DNA from: an uncultured Chloroflexota bacterium
GTDB lineage: Bacteria > Chloroflexota > Chloroflexia > Thermomicrobiales > UBA6265
Length of the DNA stretch: 64,000 nt
NCBI GenBank assembly: GCA_937901745.1
Contig: CALGSZ010000134.1
Coordinates: 19,104-83,103 of the forward strand
Direction: 5' to 3'
Part shown: piece by piece, positions 42,457 through 50,384 of the stretch
How the letters are laid out: each line of letters opens with the position of its first letter
Position numbering within the stretch: the stretch's first letter is position 1
Made by a program: the position numbers and the translations under genes
Notes under the pieces: generated by a model
Database searches by the model: none
The model's input: the letters and a program-made list of their open reading frames with translations, nothing else
What the model was told of the DNA's origin: nothing

Positions 42457-43730
42457 GCCAGCTGCCCTCCGGTGCCCGGCCGCTGATCCATCTCGCGCAG
42501 CACAGGCTGGAAGAGCAATCCGACGACAACCAGCGCCTGAATCGCGGTGATGGCGATGAAGACCGACCGCAGGCTCAAGACCTCGAGGCTGAGGCCGGCG
42601 ATGAGCGTGCCCGCCGGAGCCGCAATCAGGACGAAAGCCAGAACCGCGCCGAAGACGCGCCCGCGGAGCTCGGCGGGCGCGCGCTCCTGCAGCACGGTGA
42701 AGACGAGGGGATTGACCGCGCCAGCGCAGAAGCCGAGCAGTCCCATCAAGAGGATGACAACCAGCAGGGGCGGCAGAGCGATCAGTCCGGCGGGCGAGAT
42801 ACAAGCCACCGCGAGAAGCCCGATCAGAGTGGTTCGCCGGGGCAAGCGCGGCCCCATCGCGCCAAAGGCAAGCGCGCCAAGGAGCGACCCGGCCCCAAAC
42901 CCGGCCAAAATGCCTCCAAGCGACTCCGGCCGGCCGAAGATTTCCTTGGCGAAGACCGGCATGATGACCGAGAAGAGCGCCGGCATCAAGAAGTTCAGGA
43001 TCGCGGCCATGATGAGGATCGTGCGAAGGAGCTGATGCCGGCCGAGGAACCGCAAGCCGTCCATCAGCTCATCGAAGTAGCGGCCAGACGTCTTCACCCG
43101 TCGCGAAACGCTCGGCACGGCGGTCGCGACGAGAATGGACGAGACGACGAAGGTCGCCGCGTCGACCCACAGGACATTTCTCGCGCCAAGCCAGGCGATC
43201 AGGACACCGGCGAGCGCGGGACCGATGAGATTGGCGAGGCTCTGGATCGTCTGCGATGCCGCGTTGGCGCGCTCTAGGACCATCCCCGCCCGCTCGACGA
43301 GTTCCGGCAGGAGAGTCTCACGGGCCGTGCCCCCAGGCGTATCGAGAACCGCGCCGAGGAAGACGAGGATTACTAACAAGGTGAAGGAGAGGCCGACCGT
43401 GTGATGCAGCAGCGGAATGAGAGCGACGGCGACGCTGCTGGCGATGTCGGCGATGATGCTGACCCGCTTTGCACCCATCCGATCGACCAGTGCCCCGCCG
43501 AAGAAGGCCGCGAGAACCGTCGGGAGCATTTGCGCGAAGGCGACCAGGCCGGTCTTTCCCGCGCTCCCGGTCGTGATCAAGACGAACCAAGGAATTGCTA
43601 GCGCGGCCAGCGAATTGCCGACGAGTGAGATCGCGTTCGCGGCGAGAAGCGCAATAACCGGCCGTCGTGCAGGAGTCGGCCTGCCTACGGAACTTTCAGA
43701 GTCTGGCACCGAGGATTCGACCAGCGTCAC
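42453..43730 (-). CDS. Major facilitator superfamily exporter (multidrug type)
   Basis: About 425 aa with 12 hydrophobic helices, starting at ALLAANAISLVGNSLAALAIPWFVL. The helix 2-3 loop has GALVDRMGAKRV (motif A), and the protein resembles the MFS_3/enterobactin-exporter-like DHA3 group, as suggested by GGTARETLLPELV. Substrate unknown. GTG at 43730 is chosen because AAGGTG lies 10 nt upstream; an in-frame TTG at 43751 lies inside a 9-3-9 inverted repeat and is less likely. The convergent ABC exporter shares four terminal bases. Confidence 0.85.
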   Translation of the reverse strand: MTLVESSVPDSESSVGRPTPARRPVIALLAANAISLVGNSLAALAIPWFVLITTGSAGKTGLVAFAQMLPTVLAAFFGGALVDRMGAKRVSIIADIASSVAVALIPLLHHTVGLSFTLLVILVFLGAVLDTPGGTARETLLPELVERAGMVLERANAASQTIQSLANLIGPALAGVLIAWLGARNVLWVDAATFVVSSILVATAVPSVSRRVKTSGRYFDELMDGLRFLGRHQLLRTILIMAAILNFLMPALFSVIMPVFAKEIFGRPESLGGILAGFGAGSLLGALAFGAMGPRLPRRTTLIGLLAVACISPAGLIALPPLLVVILLMGLLGFCAGAVNPLVFTVLQERAPAELRGRVFGAVLAFVLIAAPAGTLIAGLSLEVLSLRSVFIAITAIQALVVVGLLFQPVLREMDQRPGTGGQLA

Positions 43731-43733
43731 TGG

Positions 43734-43765
43734 AATTTGGCACCTTGCCAAATTGACTGATTATG
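43734..43765 (-). promoter_or_regulatory. Operator-like 9-3-9 inverted repeat at the MFS gene start
   Basis: AATTTGGCA (43734-43742) and TGCCAAATT (43746-43754) are perfect inverted repeats around three bases. On the minus strand a CATAAT -10-like box (43760-43765) lies just upstream, without a good -35, so the repeat would sit at the transcription start. As RNA the same repeat would hide the AAGGTG SD of the MFS gene. The rest of the divergent gap to 44019 holds a TATACT -10-like box (43958-43963) for the next gene. Confidence 0.55.
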
Positions 43766-44019
43766 TCGTTCGCCACTGAGGTGATGGCGTTACCGATTTA
43801 CATCATGCGTTTCTGAAACGTTCTCCGCCGACGGAATCCGTAGCGCTAAGCATGGCAGATTGGAGAAATTCTGGCAAGGCGCACAAGGTCCCGAGACGTA
43901 ATACTGGCAACAAGGCATGGCTGCCTCAACCGTCCGCCGGCACGACCGCGCCTTCGGTATACTCGCGGTAGAGCGTTTAGGCTCCAGGAGTGCGGCCAGA
44001 GGATCTGAGGAGTGGCACG

Positions 44020-44316
44020 ATGCCGCGGTTCCAGGTCGGCGATACGGTGCGCGTGGAACTCCCTCGCGGATACAACAAGCGCGGGGTCCATGGCATTCAC
44101 GTGATGTACACCACGTGGCCCGAGGCCCGGTTCGAGGGCGCGGTCGGGACGGTGACGCAGATCAATCCGCGGGGATCGCATGGCCAGCCGCAATTCCTCG
44201 TGGATTTCCGCGGTCACGACAATTCCCGTTTGGGAATCCCCTGGCAAGCGCAGTGGTTCCGCGAGGAATGGCTGGAGCCCGTCGAGCAGCCGGCGGCCGC
44301 GACGGCTGAGCGCTAA
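44020..44316 (+). CDS. Small protein of unknown function with an SH3/KOW-like pattern
   Basis: A 98-aa basic cytosolic protein, MPRFQVGDTVRVELPRGYNK onward. The opening (VGDTVRVELP) and GAVGTVTQINPRGSHGQPQFLVDF resemble a small beta-barrel such as KOW or SH3-like nucleic-acid-binding folds; no family can be named. GAGGAG precedes the ATG at 44020, so an upstream GTG at 43990 is unlikely. A TATACT box lies 57 bp upstream. A strong hairpin follows. Confidence 0.65.
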   Translation: MPRFQVGDTVRVELPRGYNKRGVHGIHVMYTTWPEARFEGAVGTVTQINPRGSHGQPQFLVDFRGHDNSRLGIPWQAQWFREEWLEPVEQPAAATAER

Positions 44317-44358
44317 TTCCCCTGCTGAGTGTCGCAATTCGGTAATCTTCGATGAGAT

Positions 44359-44383
44359 GCTGCCGGGCGCAATGCCCGGCAGC
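44359..44383. terminator. Strong bidirectional hairpin between convergent genes
   Basis: GCTGCCGGGC (44359-44368) and GCCCGGCAGC (44374-44383) pair perfectly around a 5-nt loop between genes ending at 44316 and 44418 on opposite strands. Neither side has a good T-run, but position and stability fit a shared terminator. Confidence 0.65.
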
Positions 44384-44417
44384 GACGCGTTGCTGTTGAC
44401 TTGTCCGCTAGGGCGCG

Positions 44418-45002
44418 CTACTGCGCGATGTCGATCTTGCCGACGAGTCGGTTCGCCTCGCTCCGGATGTTGGTCCACTCGGATTCGGGGCCCTCAACCG
44501 CGAACGAATACAGCTGGCCGTTGTGGATCCAAGAGAACTGGCGGCCGCGAATGATGACCGGGACGCTGCGCCCGCCGGCGCCGTCAAGGACGTAGGCGTA
44601 GTCGGTACGCACCGCCGATACGCCGTCGACGGTCATCGGCTCGTTCGCGAGCTGGACGTAGCCGGTCTGGTCGCTCCCAATCGCCGGGGCGCCGGTGGCG
44701 ATGGCAAGCAAGATATCCGGCTGGTCGGTCTCCTGAACCGAGAGGATCGCCGAGGTCAGCGGGTCATTGTCCGAGATCGCGTGGAGGACGACAGGCGCCG
44801 CGCCGCCGAAGTTGACCCATCCGCGCGGATAGGCGACCTCGACGCCAGCCACGGTCGTCGTCACCACGCGGTTGTCGTGCCAGTCCTTGACGAGCCAGCC
44901 CGCGAGAAACGCGATGATGGCAAACCCGAGCACGATGGCGTCGCTGAGCGACACCCGTGGCCGGTCGAGGTGCATTCGCCGAGGAATCGCCGTCGTCGCC
45001 AT
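44418..45002 (-). CDS. Single-pass membrane protein of unknown function
   Basis: A 194-aa protein with one N-terminal helix (about 20-40, AIVLGFAIIAFLAGWLV) and a roughly 150-residue domain predicted outside the membrane, starting with VEVAYPRGWVNFG. No family recognised. Its ATG directly abuts the TAA of the PrsW-like gene, so the two are translationally coupled and probably act together. Confidence 0.7.
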   Translation of the reverse strand: MATTAIPRRMHLDRPRVSLSDAIVLGFAIIAFLAGWLVKDWHDNRVVTTTVAGVEVAYPRGWVNFGGAAPVVLHAISDNDPLTSAILSVQETDQPDILLAIATGAPAIGSDQTGYVQLANEPMTVDGVSAVRTDYAYVLDGAGGRSVPVIIRGRQFSWIHNGQLYSFAVEGPESEWTNIRSEANRLVGKIDIAQ

Positions 45003-45998
45003 TTAGTGCTCTCCTGTCGCGGTCGCGGTGGTCCGCCCGGCTCGTGAAAGCGTCTCCCGCACGGCCACGCGGAGTAGATAGAAGACGAAGCCAAAGACCA
45101 CGACGGCGAAGGCGCCGGCAAACAGCAACGCCGGCCACCCCTCGAAGCCGAGCTCCTGGGCGGTCACTTCCGATTGGAGCCATTCGAAGACGCCGTTGAG
45201 GACCGCCGCCACGGCGACCCAGAGCGCCACGAACCACGGCGCGTGCCGCTCGAACTTGACCTGGCCGAGACCATACCCAACGACGCCGCCGAGGGCCGCG
45301 AGCGCGAGCGCATCGACGATGATCCGGGTCGTGCCGACGTCGAGGTTGAGACCACGGTTATCGAGCACGTAGTTTATGTTGAGTAATGTCGCGATCCCGA
45401 GGCCGGCGGCTGTCCCGTAGATGATGCCGTCGGCTCGCTCGTCGAATTCATCCGTCAGATAGACGGTCCAGCGGACGGCGATGTAGACCAGAAGCGCCTG
45501 CACCACTCCCTGAGTCAGAGTGTGGACGGCGACAGACCAGAACCACGAATCGGGCTGCCAGCGATGGAGATCCAGCAGGCCACGGCGGAGCGGCTCACCG
45601 ATCGTGCCCGCTAGGAGCGCGCCTAGCGCGAACATGCTGAGCAGGAAGGTGTGGGGCTCGGCTTCGAGCTTGTCGAGGTGGCGGAAGACGAGGAGCCACA
45701 GCACGCCGGGCAGGAGCGATACGCCGAGCCCGATCAAGGCGATCCAGTTATCGCTCAGCTCCTCCGAGATCCGGTCGCCGACAATGAGCATGACGACAGC
45801 CAGAATGACGAGACCGGCGATCATTGCCCCGATCGCCGGCCACGTGCCCCGGCTGCCGAGTGTCGCACGGGCGTAATGCTCGTCGCAGTAGATGCGGCCG
45901 CCGAGCTCATGTCGTCGTCCTTCGACCGGCAGGTCGCAGACGACGCAATGGCCTATTTCTGGTGCCGCGTTGGGATTCTCACCCGCGGGTGCTGCCAC
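45003..45998 (-). CDS. PrsW-like polytopic membrane protein with an N-terminal zinc-binding motif
   Basis: A 331-aa protein. The N-terminus has CVVCDLPVEGRRHELGGRIYCDEHY, a LIM-like Cys-x2-Cys...Cys-x2-His pattern. About eight helices follow, with DERADGIIYGTAAGLGIATLLNINYV, which resembles the PrsW/CAAX-type intramembrane protease signature D-G-I-x-Y-G-x-x-x-G-L-G. The paired glutamates (EExxK) that PrsW uses are not where expected; the helix before it reads TQGVVQALLV. So it may be an inactive relative. GTG at 45998 has AAGGGG six bases upstream. Confidence 0.65.
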   Translation of the reverse strand: MAAPAGENPNAAPEIGHCVVCDLPVEGRRHELGGRIYCDEHYARATLGSRGTWPAIGAMIAGLVILAVVMLIVGDRISEELSDNWIALIGLGVSLLPGVLWLLVFRHLDKLEAEPHTFLLSMFALGALLAGTIGEPLRRGLLDLHRWQPDSWFWSVAVHTLTQGVVQALLVYIAVRWTVYLTDEFDERADGIIYGTAAGLGIATLLNINYVLDNRGLNLDVGTTRIIVDALALAALGGVVGYGLGQVKFERHAPWFVALWVAVAAVLNGVFEWLQSEVTAQELGFEGWPALLFAGAFAVVVFGFVFYLLRVAVRETLSRAGRTTATATGEH

Positions 45999-46190
45999 AG
46001 ACGCCCCTTTCTTTCGGCGCCAACGGGCCGGACGTTCTCCGAACTGCTGCAGTCAACAACGCTGTCCGCCCGCCGAAGGTTCCCGCAGGCATGCGGCCTT
46101 GGGCCCAAAGTCGACGGAATGGTTGAAAGCGCAGTGAGCCGGCGCCGCAATGGTAATCATCGCACAGTTGGCGCCTGGACACTGACTCGA

Positions 46191-46733
46191 TTATGGCTCT
46201 TGTGTCTCACCACCAAGCTCGCCCGGCAAATGGCCGTTCTGCTCCGGGCAGGCATGCGGTCCCGGTCCCATCGGCTGGCCGCAGAGCACGCACCGGGGGC
46301 GGCCCGCGGCGACCACGGCGGCCGCCTCCGAGCTCAACTCCATCGCCTGGTCGCGGGTCAACCGGCAGGCAAGGCCCGGCTCATCGTCCGGATCGGCCTC
46401 GATGTCGTGCGCGACAACAACGAGCCGATCCCGCTCCTCGTCGAAGCCTAGCTCCATCCGGCCGGCTCGGAACTGACGATGTGTCTCGAGGTCGAACTCA
46501 ACGGGATCTGGAGCGGATGGAGCGGGGCCCTTGGACGGCGGCAGCTGCGCGAGCACCTGCTCGAGCGCGCGCCCGAGGGCGTCGAGTTGCTGCTTCTCCA
46601 TCCAAACGATGTAGGTCTCGCCATCGACGACGGCCAGCAATCGGAACCGTCGCCGTCCTGGCTCACCCAGCGCCTCCACTTTCGCCCGCTGCACGTCACC
46701 GAGCTGCGGTCGATCGAAGGGCTCTTCCGCCAT
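46191..46733 (-). CDS. DUF3090 family protein
   Basis: A 180-aa cytosolic protein of the TIGR03847/DUF3090 family, found in actinobacteria and chloroflexi. GEPGRRRFRLLAVVDGE, YIVWMEKQQLDALG, FRAGRMELGFDEERDRLVVVAHD and LTRDQAMELS match its pattern. The C-terminus is a zinc-ribbon-like CVLCGQPMGPGPHACPEQNGH. Function is unknown; the usual partner, the SCO1664-type protein, is at 8.3 kb. The ATG at 46733 follows GAGGGAG closely; a longer frame to 46838 has an implausible basic leader. The 45999-46190 gap before it shows nothing recognisable. Confidence 0.85.
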   Translation of the reverse strand: MAEEPFDRPQLGDVQRAKVEALGEPGRRRFRLLAVVDGETYIVWMEKQQLDALGRALEQVLAQLPPSKGPAPSAPDPVEFDLETHRQFRAGRMELGFDEERDRLVVVAHDIEADPDDEPGLACRLTRDQAMELSSEAAAVVAAGRPRCVLCGQPMGPGPHACPEQNGHLPGELGGETQEP

Positions 46734-46938
46734 ACTCCCTCGCCCCGCCTTGTCATCGCCGGCGCGCGGACGGGTCAGACGCCCGCATCGATCCTCATCG
46801 CGCGTCCGATGTCCATCCGCGCTCCGGCCTTCGCACATCCCTCCGCCGAGACCGGCGCCTCACGGCACGAGCGGAAGGGTACGCCATCGGGCATGCGCCG
46901 CGAAAGCGGGATTGACGTCCAGAGGCAGGACCGCCGCG

Positions 46939-48474
46939 TCAACCTTCCGACGGCGCCTGGGGAGCGCCGGACGCCGGCCCTCCCGCGACCGACTCGTCCG
47001 CCTCCATGCGCCGGCTGCCGTTGACCGGGGCGGCGCCATCGGCCGAGCCTTGCAAGCGCGGGACATGTCGCATCAGGTCCTGGACGTTCACGCCGGTCAG
47101 CGTTTCCACGAGCGCCGGAACCTGGGCGAGCACCGTCGTCATATCGCCCGTGACGCGGTTGACGCCAGCGCCGCCATGTCCATCGCCAGTGGAGACGACC
47201 GTGATCTTGTCCACCTTGCTGAGCGGCTCGGACAGGGCGCGCACGATGTCCGGCATACCGGTCAGGAGCTTGTCCAGAATCGCCGCCTGGTTGTAGGCCT
47301 GGTACGCGCCGGCGCGGACCGTCATCGCGGTCGCCTCGGCCTCGCCCTTGGCGCGGATGATCTCCGCCTCGGCTAGACCGCGGAGCCTCGTGACCTCGGC
47401 CTGGGCCTGACCTTCGAGGCGCGCTGCCTCCGCCAGGCCGGTCGCCTGCAGGACTTGCCGCTGCCGCTCGGCCTCGGCAAGGGTTTCGATCCGCTGCCGC
47501 TCGATCTCGGCCGCCCGGAGGACGGTCGCGATCAGCTCCTTCTCGCGGCGCTGGATCTCCGCCTCTTGGACGGCGACCTCGCCCTGCTTGCGAACCTGCT
47601 CGATCTTGACTTCCTCGGCAACGACCTTCTGCTGCTCGATGTTCGCCTGAATCTCGTACGCCTTATCGGCCTGCGCCTGCTGCGCCTTGACCGTCGCCGC
47701 GTACTCGGCCTTCTTGACCTCGAGGTCGCGAATCGCCTCCGCCTGGCGGGCCTGGCTGGCCGTCTCGGCGATCACCTTCTCTTGCTCGGCCACCGCCTCG
47801 GCAATCTTCGCCTCGCGCATCGCCTGGGCGCGCCGGATCGCGATGTCGCGCTCGGCCTCGGCCATGGCGATCTCCGCCTGCCGGCGCACGGCGGCGATGT
47901 CCGGCTTACCCATGTTGATGATGTATTCGTTCTTGTCGCGGACTTCCTTGATCGTGAAGGAGATGACCTCGAGGCCCATCTTCGCCATGTCTTCGGCAAC
48001 GTTGGCGCGCATCCGATCGGCGACCATCTCCGGCTCTTTGACGATCTCCTCAACCGAAAGCTGGCCGACGATGCCGCGCAGATGGCCCTCCATGACGAGG
48101 CGGATCAAGCCCTCGCGCTCGGCAGGCTCCTTGGTCAGCAGCTGCTCGGCGGCGGTCTTGATGCTGACCTCATCCGATTTGACTTTTATTTGGGCGACCG
48201 CCTCGACATTGACCGCGACGCCTTGCTTCGTATAGAGGTCCTGTTGCGGGGCGACATCGAAGCTCATCAGCTCGAGCGAGAGCTCGCGGGCTGACTGGAT
48301 CATCGGGTAGATGACCTTGCCGCCGCCAACGACGACTCGGGTGCCTCCAAAGCCGTAGACGATCAGGGCCTGGTTCGGTCCGACCTTCCGGAACATCGAC
48401 GCGATCAACGCGACGATGAGGAGGAGGACGATCGCCAGACCAAGGACGATCACGATAATGCCGGCGGTACTCAT
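46939..48474 (-). CDS. Flotillin-like SPFH-domain protein (YqiK/FloT-like)
   Basis: A 511-aa membrane-associated scaffold of functional membrane microdomains. An N-terminal helix (about 5-27) is followed by the SPFH/band-7 domain (about 30-195, with FRKVGPNQALIVYGFGG and EREGLIRLVMEGHLRGIVG) and a long Ala/Glu-rich coiled coil (195-400, EAEAQAEV-type repeats). The C-terminal tail is disordered. The ATG has GAGGGAG 7 nt upstream. The gene lies just downstream of an NfeD-like gene, the usual flotillin partner. Confidence 0.92.
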   Translation of the reverse strand: MSTAGIIVIVLGLAIVLLLIVALIASMFRKVGPNQALIVYGFGGTRVVVGGGKVIYPMIQSARELSLELMSFDVAPQQDLYTKQGVAVNVEAVAQIKVKSDEVSIKTAAEQLLTKEPAEREGLIRLVMEGHLRGIVGQLSVEEIVKEPEMVADRMRANVAEDMAKMGLEVISFTIKEVRDKNEYIINMGKPDIAAVRRQAEIAMAEAERDIAIRRAQAMREAKIAEAVAEQEKVIAETASQARQAEAIRDLEVKKAEYAATVKAQQAQADKAYEIQANIEQQKVVAEEVKIEQVRKQGEVAVQEAEIQRREKELIATVLRAAEIERQRIETLAEAERQRQVLQATGLAEAARLEGQAQAEVTRLRGLAEAEIIRAKGEAEATAMTVRAGAYQAYNQAAILDKLLTGMPDIVRALSEPLSKVDKITVVSTGDGHGGAGVNRVTGDMTTVLAQVPALVETLTGVNVQDLMRHVPRLQGSADGAAPVNGSRRMEADESVAGGPASGAPQAPSEG

Positions 48475-48570
48475 CTCCTGGCTCCCTCACTCTGTGCCGC
48501 GAGCGCTCGCTGCATGACGCCGGCTCGGGACACCTCAGCGAGCGCGTGACAAGGCGTTCTGCACTTAGAA

Positions 48571-49215
48571 CTACAACGGCTGATCCTCGATCCGAGTTGC
48601 GACCACCGCCGGCTCGCCGCTGGGGACTCGCTCGGCTTCGATGAGCCGGTCCCACGGCTCGACATAGGCGATGCCGCTCTCGACGCGGAGGATGACGACC
48701 TCGGTTCCGCGCGCGATGGGCTCGTTGGTCGCGGAGCGAGCGGACGCCACGTGACGGACGCCGCGGCGCTCGTAGACGATCTCACCCGTGCCGCCCGAGC
48801 GGATGGATGACGTGACTCGGGCGAGGGTCCCGGGCCGCGCGCCTTCGAGCTCGGCGCGGTCTTGCTCGTGCTGCTTGACCTTCTTCAGCAGCCAGTAGAC
48901 GGCGTAGCCGCCGGCCATACCGCCGGCGACGCCGACGATCAGACTCAGCACCGCGGCGACGCCGAAGCCATTCCGGAACAAGTACGCGACGCCGCCGAAC
49001 CAGGTCAGGAACGCGAGGATCGTCCCGACGCTGAGCGGCGCGACGCTATCGTGACCGAAATGGTCGTGTCCTGCGCCATCCGCTCCAATTTCGTGCCCGC
49101 CGTGGTCGAAACCGAGATCGGCAACTCCCAGAATGAGCGAGAGCGCCGTGAAGATCAGACCGAAAAAGAAGGCGCCGAGGAGGATGGCATCGAGCAGGTC
49201 GTTGACGGTGAACAT
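48571..49215 (-). CDS. NfeD-like membrane protein with a His-rich loop
   Basis: A 214-aa protein. Helix one (about 5-35) is followed by a loop rich in His/Asp (DHGGHEIGADGAGHDHFGHD, near 36-55), two more helices (about 65-105), and a soluble C-terminal domain (about 130-214) that looks like an NfeD OB-fold. NfeD proteins accompany flotillin (the next gene) in membrane-microdomain operons. ATG at 49215 has GGAG 7 nt upstream. Confidence 0.75.
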   Translation of the reverse strand: MFTVNDLLDAILLGAFFFGLIFTALSLILGVADLGFDHGGHEIGADGAGHDHFGHDSVAPLSVGTILAFLTWFGGVAYLFRNGFGVAAVLSLIVGVAGGMAGGYAVYWLLKKVKQHEQDRAELEGARPGTLARVTSSIRSGGTGEIVYERRGVRHVASARSATNEPIARGTEVVILRVESGIAYVEPWDRLIEAERVPSGEPAVVATRIEDQPL

Positions 49216-49369
49216 GATTGGACTCCGCGCACCGGGAGGAACCAGCGGCAATTTGCGTTGGTGGCCCGAGAGGCGGACGACCGAATCGCTGACCGCCGGG
49301 GCGCCGGTGTAGCTCTATTGTACCAGCGAGGCACTGAATCCCGAATTTGCGGAGAAGAGTGAGGAGTTA

Positions 49370-49442
49370 GGGGTTGGGAGATGGGGGGCGGGGAGAGGGG
49401 GAGGAGGCGGAGTTCGTTCGGCGGGGGGCGGGTGAGGGCGGG
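49370..49442 (+). other. Two G-quadruplex motifs upstream of the HD-hydrolase gene
   Basis: Plus-strand G-tracts GGGG (49370), GGG (49376), GGGGGG (49383), GGGG (49390) and GGGGG (49397-49401) with loops of 1-4 nt fit the G3+N1-7 rule, as do GGGGGG (49423), GGG (49430), GGG (49436) and GGG (49440-49442). They lie in a strongly purine-biased, non-coding gap (49216-49541) just before a promoter. Confidence 0.6.
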
Positions 49443-49482
49443 CATGTTGTGCGGGTGGCTTTCGAAGAGGGGTGGTCGCGCG

Positions 49483-49511
49483 TTGTTGTGGGTGGGACAG
49501 CGGCCTATACT
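49483..49511 (+). promoter_or_regulatory. Promoter of the HD-hydrolase/ftsW operon (TTGTTG-17-TATACT)
   Basis: TTGTTG (49483-49488), a 17-bp spacer and TATACT (49506-49511) precede the HD-protein start by about 30 bp. Confidence 0.6.
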
Positions 49512-49541
49512 GGCCCGAAGGAGGCACGAAGCGGAGCGCCC

Positions 49542-50366
49542 ATGTCAGATCGAGTCGAGTCCACCGGCACCGCCTTTACACCCAGCGCCAATTCCGATAA
49601 CGACGACAGCGTCCTCGAACAGCTCGGGACGGACCTCCGTATCGGCAAGACGGAGGACGCAGCCGAGACCGCTGCCGCGCTGCCGCGCACCGAGCCGAGC
49701 TTGACACTCGACGTGGTCCGCGCGGACCCGGAGGTCCAAGCGTACATCCGCCAGGCGAACAAGAATCTCGGCGTACTGGGCTTCACCGAGCACGGCTTCC
49801 GTCACGTCAACTTGGTCGCTAACATCGCGCGCAACGTCTTGCGGCTGCTCGACTACGACGCTCGGCAACAGGAATTGGCCGCGATCGCCGGCTATCTACA
49901 CGACATCGGCAATGTGATCAGCCGGCACGGCCATGCCTCGACCGGGGCGTTACTGGCGCACTCGATCTTGAACCGGCTGGGGATGGCGCCGGAGGACGTG
50001 GCGATCGTCCTGGGAGCGATCGGCTCGCACGGCGACGACGGCGCTCGGCTGGGAGAGCCGGTCCATCCTGTCTCCGCCGCGCTAATCCTGGCGGACAAGT
50101 CCGACGTGCACCGGTCGCGGGTGCGCAACACCGATCCGAGCACGTTCGATCAGCATGACCGCGTGAATTACGCCGCAACGTCGTCGTTCCTGCGGGTGGC
50201 GCCGGAAGCGAAGACGATCACGCTCGAGTTGACGATTGACACCTCGATCGCGCCGGTGATGCAGTATTTCGAGATCTTCCTGCCCCGCATGCTGATGAGC
50301 CGGCACGCGGCGGAGCTACTCGGCTGCGAGTTCCACATCACGATCAATGAAGTTGTCGTCCTGTAG
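49542..50366 (+). CDS. HD-domain metal-dependent hydrolase
   Basis: A 274-aa protein. After an acidic start the HD core shows YLHDIGNVISRHGH near 119 with a preceding His in FTEHGFRHV, then GSHGDDG and LADKSDVHRSRV. The C-terminal part (about 205-274) is a small beta-rich domain of no known family. HD enzymes hydrolyse phosphodiesters or nucleotides; the substrate is unknown. ATG at 49542 has GGAG upstream; a longer frame would run through the G-rich stretch. FtsW/RodA follows 18 bp later. Confidence 0.8.
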   Translation: MSDRVESTGTAFTPSANSDNDDSVLEQLGTDLRIGKTEDAAETAAALPRTEPSLTLDVVRADPEVQAYIRQANKNLGVLGFTEHGFRHVNLVANIARNVLRLLDYDARQQELAAIAGYLHDIGNVISRHGHASTGALLAHSILNRLGMAPEDVAIVLGAIGSHGDDGARLGEPVHPVSAALILADKSDVHRSRVRNTDPSTFDQHDRVNYAATSSFLRVAPEAKTITLELTIDTSIAPVMQYFEIFLPRMLMSRHAAELLGCEFHITINEVVVL

Positions 50367-50384
50367 GCAGGCGGGGGCGCACGG

